This document shows, piece after piece, positions 10,239 to 22,200 of a stretch of DNA of 64,000 nucleotides (position 1 is its first letter; the number at the start of each line of letters is the position of its first letter). This DNA is from Terebella lapidaria. Lineage: Eukaryota; Annelida; Polychaeta; Terebellida; Terebellidae. The stretch is from positions 22,566,165 to 22,630,164 of the forward strand of contig OX424564.1 in assembly GCA_949152475.1 (NCBI GenBank), given 5' to 3'. Under the pieces are notes generated by a model that saw only the letters and a list, made by a program, of their open reading frames with translations, did no database searches and was not told where the DNA came from. A program made the translations under genes and the position numbers.

Positions 10239-13200
10239 CTTGTAGTAAATATTTGGTGGAAAATCCGACGTGAAAAATTCCGGTTGCGATCCGGTTGCGG
10301 TCTGGTTGCGATTCGGTTGCGATCTGGTAACGGTCGATGCCTTTTGGTTGCGTTATCATAATGTGCTCAAATACATGATACATCCCAACGCACCGATGAT
10401 GTCCGCTATTCTAATAAATGCATCTGAATTGAACACCGTTGTCGATCGTAGCCCAATACATTGATCCGGAGAGTGTCCATGTCACAAAGTCCAAGTGAAA
10501 AGTACAGATAAATGCTCGCGATGTGTCGAATACTGCGACAGTTGACTACAGCCAATGGAGAGATCGTCTGCGGCATTCAGATAGCCAGCCAATGCCTTTT
10601 CTACGGAATGGACATGAAAAATGCAAATTTACACGAGTAAATTAATACGTGACATCTCATTAGGCCTATGTTGAAATTGTGTTTTGGTATTTGTGTTTTT
10701 GTTACCTGATATCGTGTCACTACACCCTTCTTTATGGAGGCATGCTCCTTCACGGGAGATATACCCATTGCAAGTCTCTATTGATCGGGGAGATAAATTA
10801 TTATATATTTTTTAATGAAGGTAATAAATTCAACTCATTATGTGTTATACTAGTTATCACTGTACTACAAATTTGGTGGCATTCCCAACTTTGTTATGAA
10901 ACATTTACTTGTTTTCTTTTCACGCACCTGTTTAAGTGGGCCAGGTGTTTTGATAATGTAGTAGATGGCCCAGCCGGGTATGAAAATCATTGAGGAGACA
11001 GCTATGAGCCAGCCTACACCAGCGGCCCAGGCAGGATACACGTATGTCCCGACCGTGTACGACTTGTATATTAGCGGAGGGAACCCCACTATACTGCACA
11101 CAATGATAACCTGGACGTGGAATAGACGCGAAATTAGGAATACCGGTATTTGATCCTGAAGCGCATATGATGAGCTTATAAAAAAGAGCCAGTACTGGCG
11201 AGTCAAGTTTGAACTTATGAAAGCCAAAAAATCATTTTTTTCAGGAAAAAATCAAGGAATTTCAGTTATTATAAGAATTGGCATATAAGGATCATTTTGC
11301 AAGGAAGGGCGTGATGCAAGACGTACAAAGAGAAAGACGGGGCTGACGAACTTCCAGCACACTCGCCAGTAGATGTTAGGACGGAAACCCAACATCTCCT
11401 CGAAATCAGAACAGATCTGGTCCAACCCTGAGTATTAAATGCAAAAATGTCATAATTTCTTCCAATGTGATTACCATCGATAACGTTGTTCGTATTGTAA
11501 TCGTAAGTTATATTATTAGATCTCTGCTGAGAACTTTCTTCCCACAATTTTTTTTCCAAATATGGAGTTCTGACACAAGATCTTTAGGAGAAGGCATTGA
11601 GATCTTTCATTTCATAAGTATCAAATATTATCGAATTCAGACATATCAATTAGGCTACATACCGTAGAACCAGCCGATGGCCACGGCGAGGGAGAACACA
11701 CCGAACAAGATGGACGTCCCGGCCGAGAACACGTCCCAGATTGTGAACATGTACATCCCACCCTGGAATAGCGATTGGTTCAGGGCGTTATGACAGTGAT
11801 GGTGCATCATACTGCCACATCTACTCAAATAATGTCAAGTGTTGGAGGTTCGTACCGGGTTCAAGTATTTTAACTTACACAAATGCTTCGGAAAATATAT
11901 TTTTTTTTACTATCGAATTACATGCAGGGGGTAAAAAAAAAATCAACATAACCCTATCTATAATAATATAATTTCTCCAAGACTAGAAATATATTGCGAA
12001 ATGTGATTATTATTTTAGTGTTCAAGATTCAACCCAGTAGTACAAGAGTGTCACGCGAAACCCGCACACTTACGCTGGTGATGTTTTGTAGCGACAGCAG
12101 GAATGACGTCATCACGACGGCCAGCGTGATCAGTTCTCGTCCGTAACGATACTTGACGAGAATGAACTTGAGCTCGTCTCGCAGTCCCGTCAACACCGCC
12201 TCTAGACCGCCCATCTGTGTGCAGGTAATTCGGTTTTGAGACTGGTAATCAGATTGTATTGGAAATCCACGATCAAGCTCAGGCATATCACGAATTACGA
12301 TCACAATGCCCCCAGTTGATTGTACAAATGTAGGCTACATGCAATATTAGAAGAAATACATAACGAGGGTTATATACCTATTTCTGATATTAGACATCAA
12401 ATCCAACTCAAGTATTGTTGTTCTGAGATGATGGCCTTTAGTATTTACAGAAAAGCGTGTTTTTTTTCCTCTTTCACATTCAACACCACCCCCCCCCCCC
12501 TCTACAATGAGACACCCGTCACACCTTATGTGACATTCGCATATAAAAAATCCGATTGGTGCACATTCATCACGTGACTTACAGCGCTGTCCAATCCGAG
12601 GGTGATCAGCATGATGAAGAAGATTATTGACCAACCAACGGAGCCTGGCAGTGTCGCAATGGCTTCTGGGTAAACGACAAACACCAATCCAGGACCTGAA
12701 GGAAACAGGAAGGACTGGTAGGATCATTTAACCCTAATATAATTAAGTGATTGATTGACTGATGAGCAATATATTCATGTAGTTCCTATATATTATTCCT
12801 ATAGTTATAGAAATTCTATTCATTTGGTCCACATGCATTGGTAAATATACTTAATTTCTTGAATATATGTCGTGTTGTCACAGAAAGTGATACATAAATA
12901 TATTGCTTTATTTTCACACATTTACGTCACACATCATAATAGTGACTACAGGTAAACTGGCTTATCGGTGTTGAACTCTTTAGTAAGTTCACGTTTTTGG
13001 TAGACTAGTCCTATACCAGTATTTATTATACGTCTATATGTATGTATTTGGAAAATTGGTTTCACACGCATTAAACACATGGGTACCCTCATTTAGGACT
13101 CATGTTTCACTCACGCTGCAAAAACAGTACAAAAAATACTTTAGCACCCGATAAAGCGAGGTCTATACGACCGACTAAAATTGTAGTTAGCCAGGAAGCA

Positions 13201-16200
13201 GCCACTGTTGGAATTTTGATGTTCATTTAAGTGAACTGTGCCCAATTTTAAGGGTCATATGGTACGTAGTCGTCAGCTGTTTTCGTGGTTGTTTTTTTTT
13301 CTCCAGTCTGTTCCACTGTAGTAGGTGTAATGTAAACTGGACCAGTTACTAGAAGTCGGCCCAGTAAACTAAATATTACAAGGTTTTGCAGTGGTAATTA
13401 GACTAGTCGACGTAATAGTTTTTAGGTTAAACAAAATACAAACAACTTAAGTACGATTATATATTGCACATGCATGTTGCATAGTGACATGCCGACTGTA
13501 TATTACATACATGAATGCCTGCATGGCTACTGGTAAATACAGTATTCACGCCTATATGTACGTTGTCATGAATAAGTATGTATAAATAAATAGGTATATA
13601 TCTAGGACTGTTATTATAATCACAATAATCACAATAGCATCAGATTATCTCACCCTCCGTGGCCACGTCTTCAATGTCCCGACCCATCTTGGTTGCCATG
13701 TAACCAAGGTAACAGAAGATGACGAACCCAGAGAAGAGACTGGTGAAAGAGTTGATCGCTGCCGTACATAGGCAGTCTCTGTAAGCAAACACCCAGAAAC
13801 GAGAATTTTAAAAAACTGAATGCATACATATGATATTTTCTGGAGCACCTAAAAATTTGAAGATTAGTGCCTCATCCTTATACCAAGGATCCTCTAGGAT
13901 CCTTGCTTATACCTCGGAGAGCGACACTTAACACATGAAGACATTTGATATCTTATTTGATATCTCAGGATTTATCCAAGGACCTGTAGAAGTTGTTGTG
14001 GAACTTGTTGTAGCTGGCGTAGGCGATGTGGACACCGAAGCCTGCCCCCACAGAGTAGAAAATCTGAGTAGCGGCGTCTATCCAGACCTGAACGCATGGA
14101 ATATACACAAGTTCTCATCTGCATTTAGTTATCACACCTTATACTTATCACTATAACATTTGACAAGACCATAATCAGCCTTGTTGAACAAAGCTGTGAC
14201 CTGTTATATTGTGGCAAGAGTGTATAATCAATTCGTACGCAAATTTGCAAGACTTCACTTTATAATGGAAATAAGAATCTTTGATATAACGAAACGTGAC
14301 AATTATTAGATGTATTGCTTCACCTGTGAGTCGCTCAGTCGGTCTAGTTTGGGCGTGATGTAGAAGAGTACACCTTGCATGGCTCCAGGGAGGAACATTC
14401 CCCTGAACAGGAGGATCGCCAGCACGACGTACGGCATCGTGGCTGTCACCCACACCACCTACAGCGGGTGAAGACGTGAGCTACGTGAGACAGGACATTG
14501 TCAGTAGTACTGCTTTCAGCTCTTTCATAAGAAGACTGAACTCCTCTGGTTTTTCTGAATAAAGCCGTCATTCTGCTCATATATAAAGACCTTTGTGTAC
14601 ATCATGTACACGAAAAAATTGGTGATTGCATGTACATTATTCCCCGCCATTCAATTTCGCATGTGGAAAATGGGTTTGTACTACAGTTATATCAAGATTT
14701 ATACCATTTTCGGATTCTGCCACCATCTCATCAACAGCCGACCATAAGCCCCTGATCTCCACGATATCTATTGCAAATACCTTGCCGACGGATTTGACGC
14801 CCTTCCACAGAGCGAAATACAACATGAGGAAGACGACAAGCAGACAGAGCGCTAGCTGCCACTTGGGCGCTCCCAGGTCGTGAACACCGTCACTGTCGTG
14901 TAGGCCCAGTACCCGCCGCCTGACGGGGGAAATAGAGGGATGAAGGCAGGAATTTATTACGCTCGTGTTGGCAGTTCAGTATACGCGCATAATGACTTTT
15001 GACTTGTTGAACGAATAAAGTATTTAGTAGGAAGCACCATGTCAAGCTGATATCAGACAGAGGCTATCAACTTTATTGTTTAAGATTTCGAACAGTAATA
15101 TTTCGAATCGAATTATAAGTAATGCTAGTGATTATATGAATACAAGAGTTATTCAACATTCAACCTACTCGAAGAATTCAGCAGCTGCAGACACAGAAGT
15201 GTTCTTTATCACGGTCAGATTTCCATTCAGACCAGAGGTAAGATTTGAGATTACGTCACCAGTCGAGTTTGAGAGCAAGGTAGCGTTTGAGAGTATGTCG
15301 CTGTTCTGTAAGCCTCCCTCTACACAGTTCTCGGTGTTCCAATCATTGCCACACGTAACCCATGGCAACTTGGTCGTGAACGACGACACGAGGAAATACA
15401 CTGACCAGGCGATGATGACATTGTAGTAGAAGGACACTAAATAAGCGATGATCACCTGGCAAATACCGATACCTGGAACAATCAAAATGGTGTTTAAGGA
15501 TTATCATGAGCTGACATCGCAACAGTTTAATAACAGCAATTTATTCTGAAAACTGGAGAACTTAGACTTGTTATTATAGTGTTATATTTTACCCGTTTAA
15601 AATATGGTGGGGTCATTTTGGTGTATTCTTGACAAGAGAATCATTGTTCATTGTTCCTGTACCTTTGAAGATGGGCGCGATGTGCCAGACTGACATCGCC
15701 CCCTGGCGGTGGTATTGCCCCAGCGTCAGCTCCAGGAGAAATAGCGGCACAGCTCCGAATATAAGCATCAAGAAATACGGGACTAGAAAGGCACCTGTAC
15801 GGGGATGGAGTCGATATGCAAAATGTCAAAAAGGCAAAAAATTGTCAAATAGTTTCCTGCAAGGTTGATTATTCTCCTCAATAGAATTTCATGTAGAGTA
15901 AGGCCTTCACACATACAGGCTGGTTGTGCTAATTATCTGGTCGTACAAATAAGCCAAAGATATTACAACAAAAGCCCAAGCTGTTTGCCCGACATCGCAA
16001 ACAGTTTTGGCCCTAACATGGCCCTAAATATTGGTAAGGGTCAGTCATTACAGCTTATTTAACATTCCCTTTCCCGTTTTTATAATTTTACTTATTTTCC
16101 TTATTTTCATCATTCATTTTCCACCCTTTTGTTGTGTGCATGCAGAAGTTGTCTGAAGATGTCTGAGAGTAAATTTGTAGATATTTTGGTCAACTCCCTA

Positions 16201-18848
16201 TTAATATTCAATATTACACAACGAAATACATGTACATATACAGCTTGCTGCTTTGAGTCATCCATTCTGATATCTAAATACTGGGCTCTGAAACGACTAA
16301 TCGAATACTAGAGTCAAGTTCAACACAGAACCTCGCAAAGTTATGACCAAAATCATTCGGGGTTTTGTGTTGAACTTGACCATAAATATGCAGAATATTT
16401 GTTGCATTGATGTCATATACATGTAATAATCAGGTCATTGGATAACCTTTGTAACAACCTTTTTCTGTTATCTCATATAGGCCTATGTAATCAGGATTAC
16501 GTGTATTTTTTCACTGTGAGACGAATCACGCGCATACAAGGCTTCTCGAAGGAGAGATTGTCCTACAAGAATTTGACAGGCGGGGCGTTGTCATGCCTAT
16601 GATGACTACAGTGTATAACATGGTGGAATGATGAACGGTTTCCAGACTTCATATTGCTTGTTAAGTAGGTGATTATTGTACCATGTACATGTATCACATT
16701 ATGCACTGCTTGCACTTGGTCTACAAGTTCAAGCTATTAGAGTATTTATTATCAGCTGGGAAAAGCAGTTTATCTCCATGCAATAACAAAAAAAAACATC
16801 GCGTTTTATTTTCTTGCAGGTGCTCGCCGTTGACAATTCGTCTCAGCACATCTTCGCAATGACATTATCAGCTTCATTCCTTTGTGTTTTTCATGATTTT
16901 CATCAATTACAACAGACCGCAATGCATATAAAACTATCACACATGATCGTATTTTACACTGGGGTATGTGGTTGAATGGGTAATGATGAATCAGTATGTT
17001 GATTGAATGGTGATGATTGGTCTACAAGTTCAAGATATTGTAGTTCCATATCACGGGAAAAGATATTGAGTTTATATCTTTACGCAATGACACATGAAGA
17101 CATCAAATTTTTGCGAGGAGTTTTGCAATACTTATTGCAGGTGTTTGCCATTAGCAATTCATAGCATGCCCAATTTAACACTAGTAGGCCCTACATGTAG
17201 GTATATTTTCCCTGAATTTCCCATTAATTACTTCCAGAATGGAATGCACATCAAAGTATCAACACCGTATTTTGCCCACCATGGTATGTAATTATATAGG
17301 CATTCAATGAATATGTTGATTGAATGATGACATATAATGTCACTTCAAGGCTCAAACTTGAGCTTTCGTCCCGTTGCATTATTGGCGCTCCCAGGAAGTC
17401 TCAGACACGATTGCGAGGTTAAATCCCGGGCAATAATAGACTTGAGGACCCAATCCAGCGCAATCAAACACGTTGTTGCATGCCTGTCATTGATTACACG
17501 CCCCGGCAACACGTCTGGTATTGCCCGCCTTGGTATTGCCCGCGGAAAACACGGAACGATCCCTCTCCCAGCCACCGGGTCCTGGCATCCAGGGACCGCT
17601 CATTGTCGCTTACTTGAATACCGCTGCCGTGCTGGCTGATGGTCCTTCTACTAATTAGGATAATTCCAGTCCACTAACCTTTCTGCAAAGATTGTGGCTT
17701 TTCTTTCCTCGGGAATTTCTTGTGTCATGTCTTTTTATCCCACCTTCCTTCTTTTCCTCAATAGTTTTCGTTGTCTACAAATTGATATTGTGTGCATCTG
17801 TTGATCATTGCCTATAGGATTTCCCCGTTTGCTTGTTTTCATTCCCTGATATATTGCTGGGCGGTTTTACGAGCCGAATCCCTTTCTTGTTTATTGCTTG
17901 TTTTTTGTCGGATAATAATTTATTCCCCTTGTTATGTAACGCAATATATTGGCTCGGTGCAGAGCAACAACGGCATATTATAAAACATGCACATGAAGTT
18001 ATCTTTGCACCGTGGTGTTTCATTACTTGTTCGAAACCATTAGGTATTTATGTCGCGTGAAAAAGCAACCATATGCAGAACAGATTAATGTTATTACATT
18101 ATACATAACTAGCGGTTGGTATTTTTAATTTTCGTGCAATCTTAGACGACCTTATCGCATTGTTTACCACGAAAAAAATCTACTACGCAGACACGAAAAC
18201 GTTTGATGGAGTTTCCTTTGACTTCTGTTTATTTGGAATTCGAAGATCGGCACATACTCCTATAGATCTACACGTTGAAAGCCAGTGAAAAGGTCTATTT
18301 GAGGGTCTACATGGTCTATTTGACGTTCCGAATCCTGTTTGCGATTTGTCTTAAGAAATTACAGCATAATTAAACTCTTATGGAGAATGCTTTTTTACAC
18401 TCTTCGTGGCAGATTCACAAGCATGCAACGTGCATTATTCACTACAAGAAAAAAAATCAAATCAAAGCTACTCACCGCCTCCATTCTTATAGCAGAAGTA
18501 GGGGAACCTCCAAACATTGGCGAGATCGACAGCGAAGCCGACAATGGACAAGAGGAAGTCGATTTTCTTGCCCCACGTCTCCCGTCCGTCATCCGGATCG
18601 CCCCCTTTCGCCGCCTCGGCGTCCTTGACGAGTACCGTCGTGACCTCGGCGCCGTTTTTGCCGGTAACCTGTAGTAGATAGTCCCGCTCGTTGGATTTCT
18701 TCCCTTGTCCGGATATCGGCGTTGTAAGGACTCCAAGATTGTGATTGACTTCCGCCGCCGGCGGAAGCACAGAGTTTAATCCGTTATCGTGGTTATGAGT
18801 CTCATCCCCGCCAGGTGGCGCACTGTTCGCTGTCGGTGACGTAGACAT
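10150..18848 (-). CDS. SLC6 monoamine (dopamine/noradrenaline-type) transporter, 12-13 exons
   Basis: Sodium/chloride-coupled re-uptake transporter of the plasma membrane, about 685 residues, 12 transmembrane helices. Exons: 18476-18848, 15663-15794, 15169-15472, 14781-14919, 14324-14458, 13984-14087, 13654-13778, 12583-12695, 12074-12214, 11663-11762, 11327-11427, 10909-11110, and tentatively 10150-10238. All junctions are GT..AG and in phase. TM1 reads [15 protein letters not shown]: Asp108 matches the amine-binding Asp of dopamine, noradrenaline and serotonin transporters, and the Phe and Ala residues match the catecholamine type rather than serotonin type. TM3 has YYNVIIAW; loop 2 has the disulfide pair C-x8-C and five N-glycosylation sequons; TM6 has [18 protein letters not shown]8 has LGLDSAMGG. 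The start is ATG at 18848; the longer frame to 18863 needs a TTG. Substrate is inferred from motifs. Confidence 0.93.
15795..18475 (-). other. Large first intron of the SLC6 gene
   Basis: A 2.7-kb intron between the TM1 exon and the TM2 exon, bounded by gtgagt and ccgtacag. It holds a near-perfect hairpin at 16313-16380 and no coding frame that I can support. Confidence 0.75.
16313..16380. repeat. Near-perfect inverted repeat / hairpin
   Basis: Two 23-base arms (16313-16335 and 16358-16380), starting gtcaagttcaacaca on the plus strand and its reverse complement, separated by 22 bases. Twenty-one of 23 positions are complementary and the other two would be G-U pairs in a plus-strand RNA. It lies in the transporter's first intron, antisense to that gene. 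It could be a tiny MITE remnant or a small-RNA precursor. Confidence 0.7.
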
Positions 18849-21800
18849 TTCGTTGACGGACAATTCTATTTGCTGCCAAAAAGAGCGACACGATCGAGCG
18901 CTGAGAAGACCGGTGTGTCTATGGACGGATATTTAGATTTGTTGCATTCCGTTGAACATGTTGAAGTTGACAACAGAAGGAAGAGTGCTGGAAGTAGCAG
19001 TGCCGACCGATCGGAAGCTGAGATCAAGCCACGATCTCTCTCGAGGTCAAGGTCATCGCAGGTCGTCCAATGACGTCCGTAGACGTGGCCTGTCCGGATT
19101 GGGCGATATCATCATCTCTCGTTCGTCGGACAACTGAGGCGGAATCGTTGACATCAATTCCAGTCTAAAATTAAAAAGGTGGAAAAAAGTTATATTGGGG
19201 TCATAGCATGGCTCATGTAACTACATAGCGCTTGTATTTTTAACTAAACGCGAAGAAAACTTCACACGGATCAAATGTTCTTGGATTTAGTACCCAGAGC
19301 TTTTCTTATGAGATGCGTAATTGATACGTTTTAGCTAACTAAGCATCAGCTACATGCTAAACCCGATATTCAAAACAAAATATGCGGTACTCCGATGAAA
19401 CCAATTAAAGTCAAGTTTTATCAAGATGATATGTCACAGTTTACTGAGCAGTGTTTATACAAGCGTGACAGAAGCTGACAAACAAAAACAGGCTGAAAAC
19501 CGGGCAACAAAATCAACTGATGACATTCAAGGCGATTCCCGTTGCTTCTTCTTCCTTCTACTGGTATCAAGCGGAGAAAGGAAGAAAAAAAACTATCCTG
19601 AAGACATGTTCACTGACAACAGCAAAACATGCAATATTCCCGCGAGCGAGTGAACGCGCGAGGCGGAAGAAACGGTGTCGACCGTCGGCGGAAAAAGTTA
19701 CAAAAACACGACTTCCTCACGAGAACATCGAGGTATCTCTCCCAAGGCTCTGCCTCTCCCAAGGCTGCTGCCGTGCGTGGTATTTGACGCCCGCTGCCGT
19801 CAGCCGTCGATCTATTGTTCTAAGTGCCCCCGCTGATCTGTCTCGACTCGAGTCCTCTCGTAGAGACGTGGATCTGACTCCGTCCAGCTCGATCCACCGC
19901 GGTCTCCTATCTATCGATATATCTAACGACAGCGGCCCCCGAAAAGATCTCGTTATTTGCTGACCTACTGGACTTTACACATCAGTCCGCACCGATCATA
20001 TTTATGTATTGAGTATAGTTTTATATCCATCCATGTGAATAAAAAGGATGAGAAAACTCGAGCAAGAATCGGCAAGAAAAAAGTCCAACTCCATATTGAT
20101 GTATCAATTATATAGGCCACCATGTAAAGAAGAAACGCACATCGCTCATGCCAAAGCTTAATCATTGGTTTCATTCCGTGTCAATGTGCCGCCACTGTCC
20201 TAAGGCACGATGTTGATTGTCCCAATGAAGATATTTCTCCCGATTATCGTCGGATCATTCTCCCGCCGGTTACACCCGGGTATTTAGCCGTAATTAAATA
20301 CACCAGCGACACGGGAGCGATTTTGTTTCCTTGCTGGCAAACACTCGACAGGTGACGTTTGACTATTCCTAAATCAACAACACGCTCGCCAGCAATTAGC
20401 GACGTTTTCAACACGAAAAGTCGTCCTCGCTTTTCATCCAGTTTCCAACCCGCAATCGCCAGGAATCAAGTAGCTCCACTCCAGAAAAGTGTGACGAGGC
20501 TGTCATTTCCCTCGTGGTTGCCACTCAGCCAATCTAATGACAAAGTAAACCCGTCAAGTGCCGACCCTCGACTTCCCGCCAAAAACTCCCGAGATTGGTT
20601 CGCCAGAGCCACCTAGCGAGTGAGAGCTGAACAAACTGACCGGAAGTGCCACCACGTTCCCCAAAGTAAAAAACTTGAGCTTTGTCGTAAATTTTATTGG
20701 CCCAATAATCGAACAATCCCATTGATTAATTGAATACGTATTTTATTGAACGGTGACTACTTTTTAAAAATAAATTCGCAGAAACTGACTTCAGTATAGG
20801 ACTTATTTTTCAAATCTGACACGCATTCCAGAATAAACGATTTATGTTTTCGAAAAATTATCATCAAACATGAACTCGTAACTGATCCCATAGTTCTTAC
20901 CTTTCATTCAGGTTTTAATCCACATCAATATAAAAAAAAAAAACTTTGTGACTACTTGAAAAGCATTCACCATTAAAAAAATATCCAACTCCATATGGTA
21001 CGCAAGAATCAAGAATGTTTCTACGGTTCAATTGTCAAAGACTCTGCAAGAAATCCAAACGTCGTCCGTCCATCCGTTCCAAATATTTTCGTGCATCTGT
21101 CTTGGCTCCTGTGTTGGCAGCATTGGAAATTGTTTCAAGGCTAAACGCTGAGTAGATGAGTGGCTTTGAGGGTGGGGGCGGTGCAAGGAGGGGAGTCGGG
21201 GGGGGGGGGGGGGTGTTCTGGGAGTGATCGGCGTGGCGAACCTGGATCCGCATAGCGGTCCGGATCACGTCGATTTAATGGCCGCACAGCTGTCTCCATC
21301 AGGACCCGGACGGTGATATATACTCAATTACACCACCAAGGCCATGTAGCTTATCGGCGGGGCTGCTTTCAGCGTGGCGCAGATAAAACGCCTCTTTTAT
21401 CATATGTAGGGAAATATTTTATAGGGCGGGCGGGCGCACGTCTTTGAAAGCATGCATTTAGTGGGCGGTTGACCAGTGGCGAGATCAAGGTCTACCAAAG
21501 GGCAAAGTGGACGCAGTACAAAATACGTGCAGCCTGGATTAATGCGCGTACTTTATAGAGCGAGATGACTGGGCGGACGGGAATGCCGTCGGCAATGTTT
21601 ATCAAACCGTTGATAAACAACGACGATAAGTCGAGATGAAACGCTAATCGCCATCGGGGCATATCTCTGTCAGGGGCTGACCCGGCCAGGTCAAGACACC
21701 TGTTCACTTAGCCCATGGGCCTTGAGATAATCCAATACCCCCGCCATCAGCCCTCCCTCCCCCTTTTCCCAACCAACTCTCCCACGATCTTGGTGCCATT

Positions 21801-22200
21801 TTGCTCTCGCCATAGCACCTCTCATATTATACATTATCATCTTTTCCTTAGAATATTACAGATATGCACGGCCATCAGCACCTGCACTAATCATATTTAC
21901 CGGTGCACGTGTGTCCATCATCATGGCAGACTTATTCCACTCTGAATACTCGCGGGACGCAATATCTTAAGTGACGAAAACCTACCCAACACGATAACAG
22001 GTGGCGGTAAATTCACATGCCGGACATTCTGTACCAATGTACTTTAGATATGATATGTACTAATATACCAGTGTACTCTCACTATATATAAGCGGACTTT
22101 AGCGTGTTTGTCATCGGAAAATACATAGGGATCTTGGCACATTGAACTCACATTTTACAAAGTTGACTTATTGACATAAATTACAGTTACATGTAGGTTT
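18849..22200. other. Transporter upstream region, relatively GC-rich, no gene seen
   Basis: The part at about 18.8-20.7 kb is richer in CG dinucleotides than the rest of the window, as expected for a promoter and 5' UTR of the SLC6 gene. Open frames here lack family similarity and splice context. A run of 16 G occurs at 21198-21213. No TATA or start site could be fixed. Confidence 0.45.

Noticed and set aside
18849..18863. Five-codon N-terminal extension of the transporter
   Set aside because: It needs a TTG start; ATG at 18848 is the first standard start.
19520..19963. 147-codon plus-strand frame upstream of the transporter
   Set aside because: Basic, low-information sequence in a GC-richer promoter-like area; no domain, splice pattern or second support.
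21198..21213. Run of 16 G as a regulatory quadruplex
   Set aside because: Only a homopolymer is seen; nothing ties it to a gene, and such runs are also prone to sequencing error.
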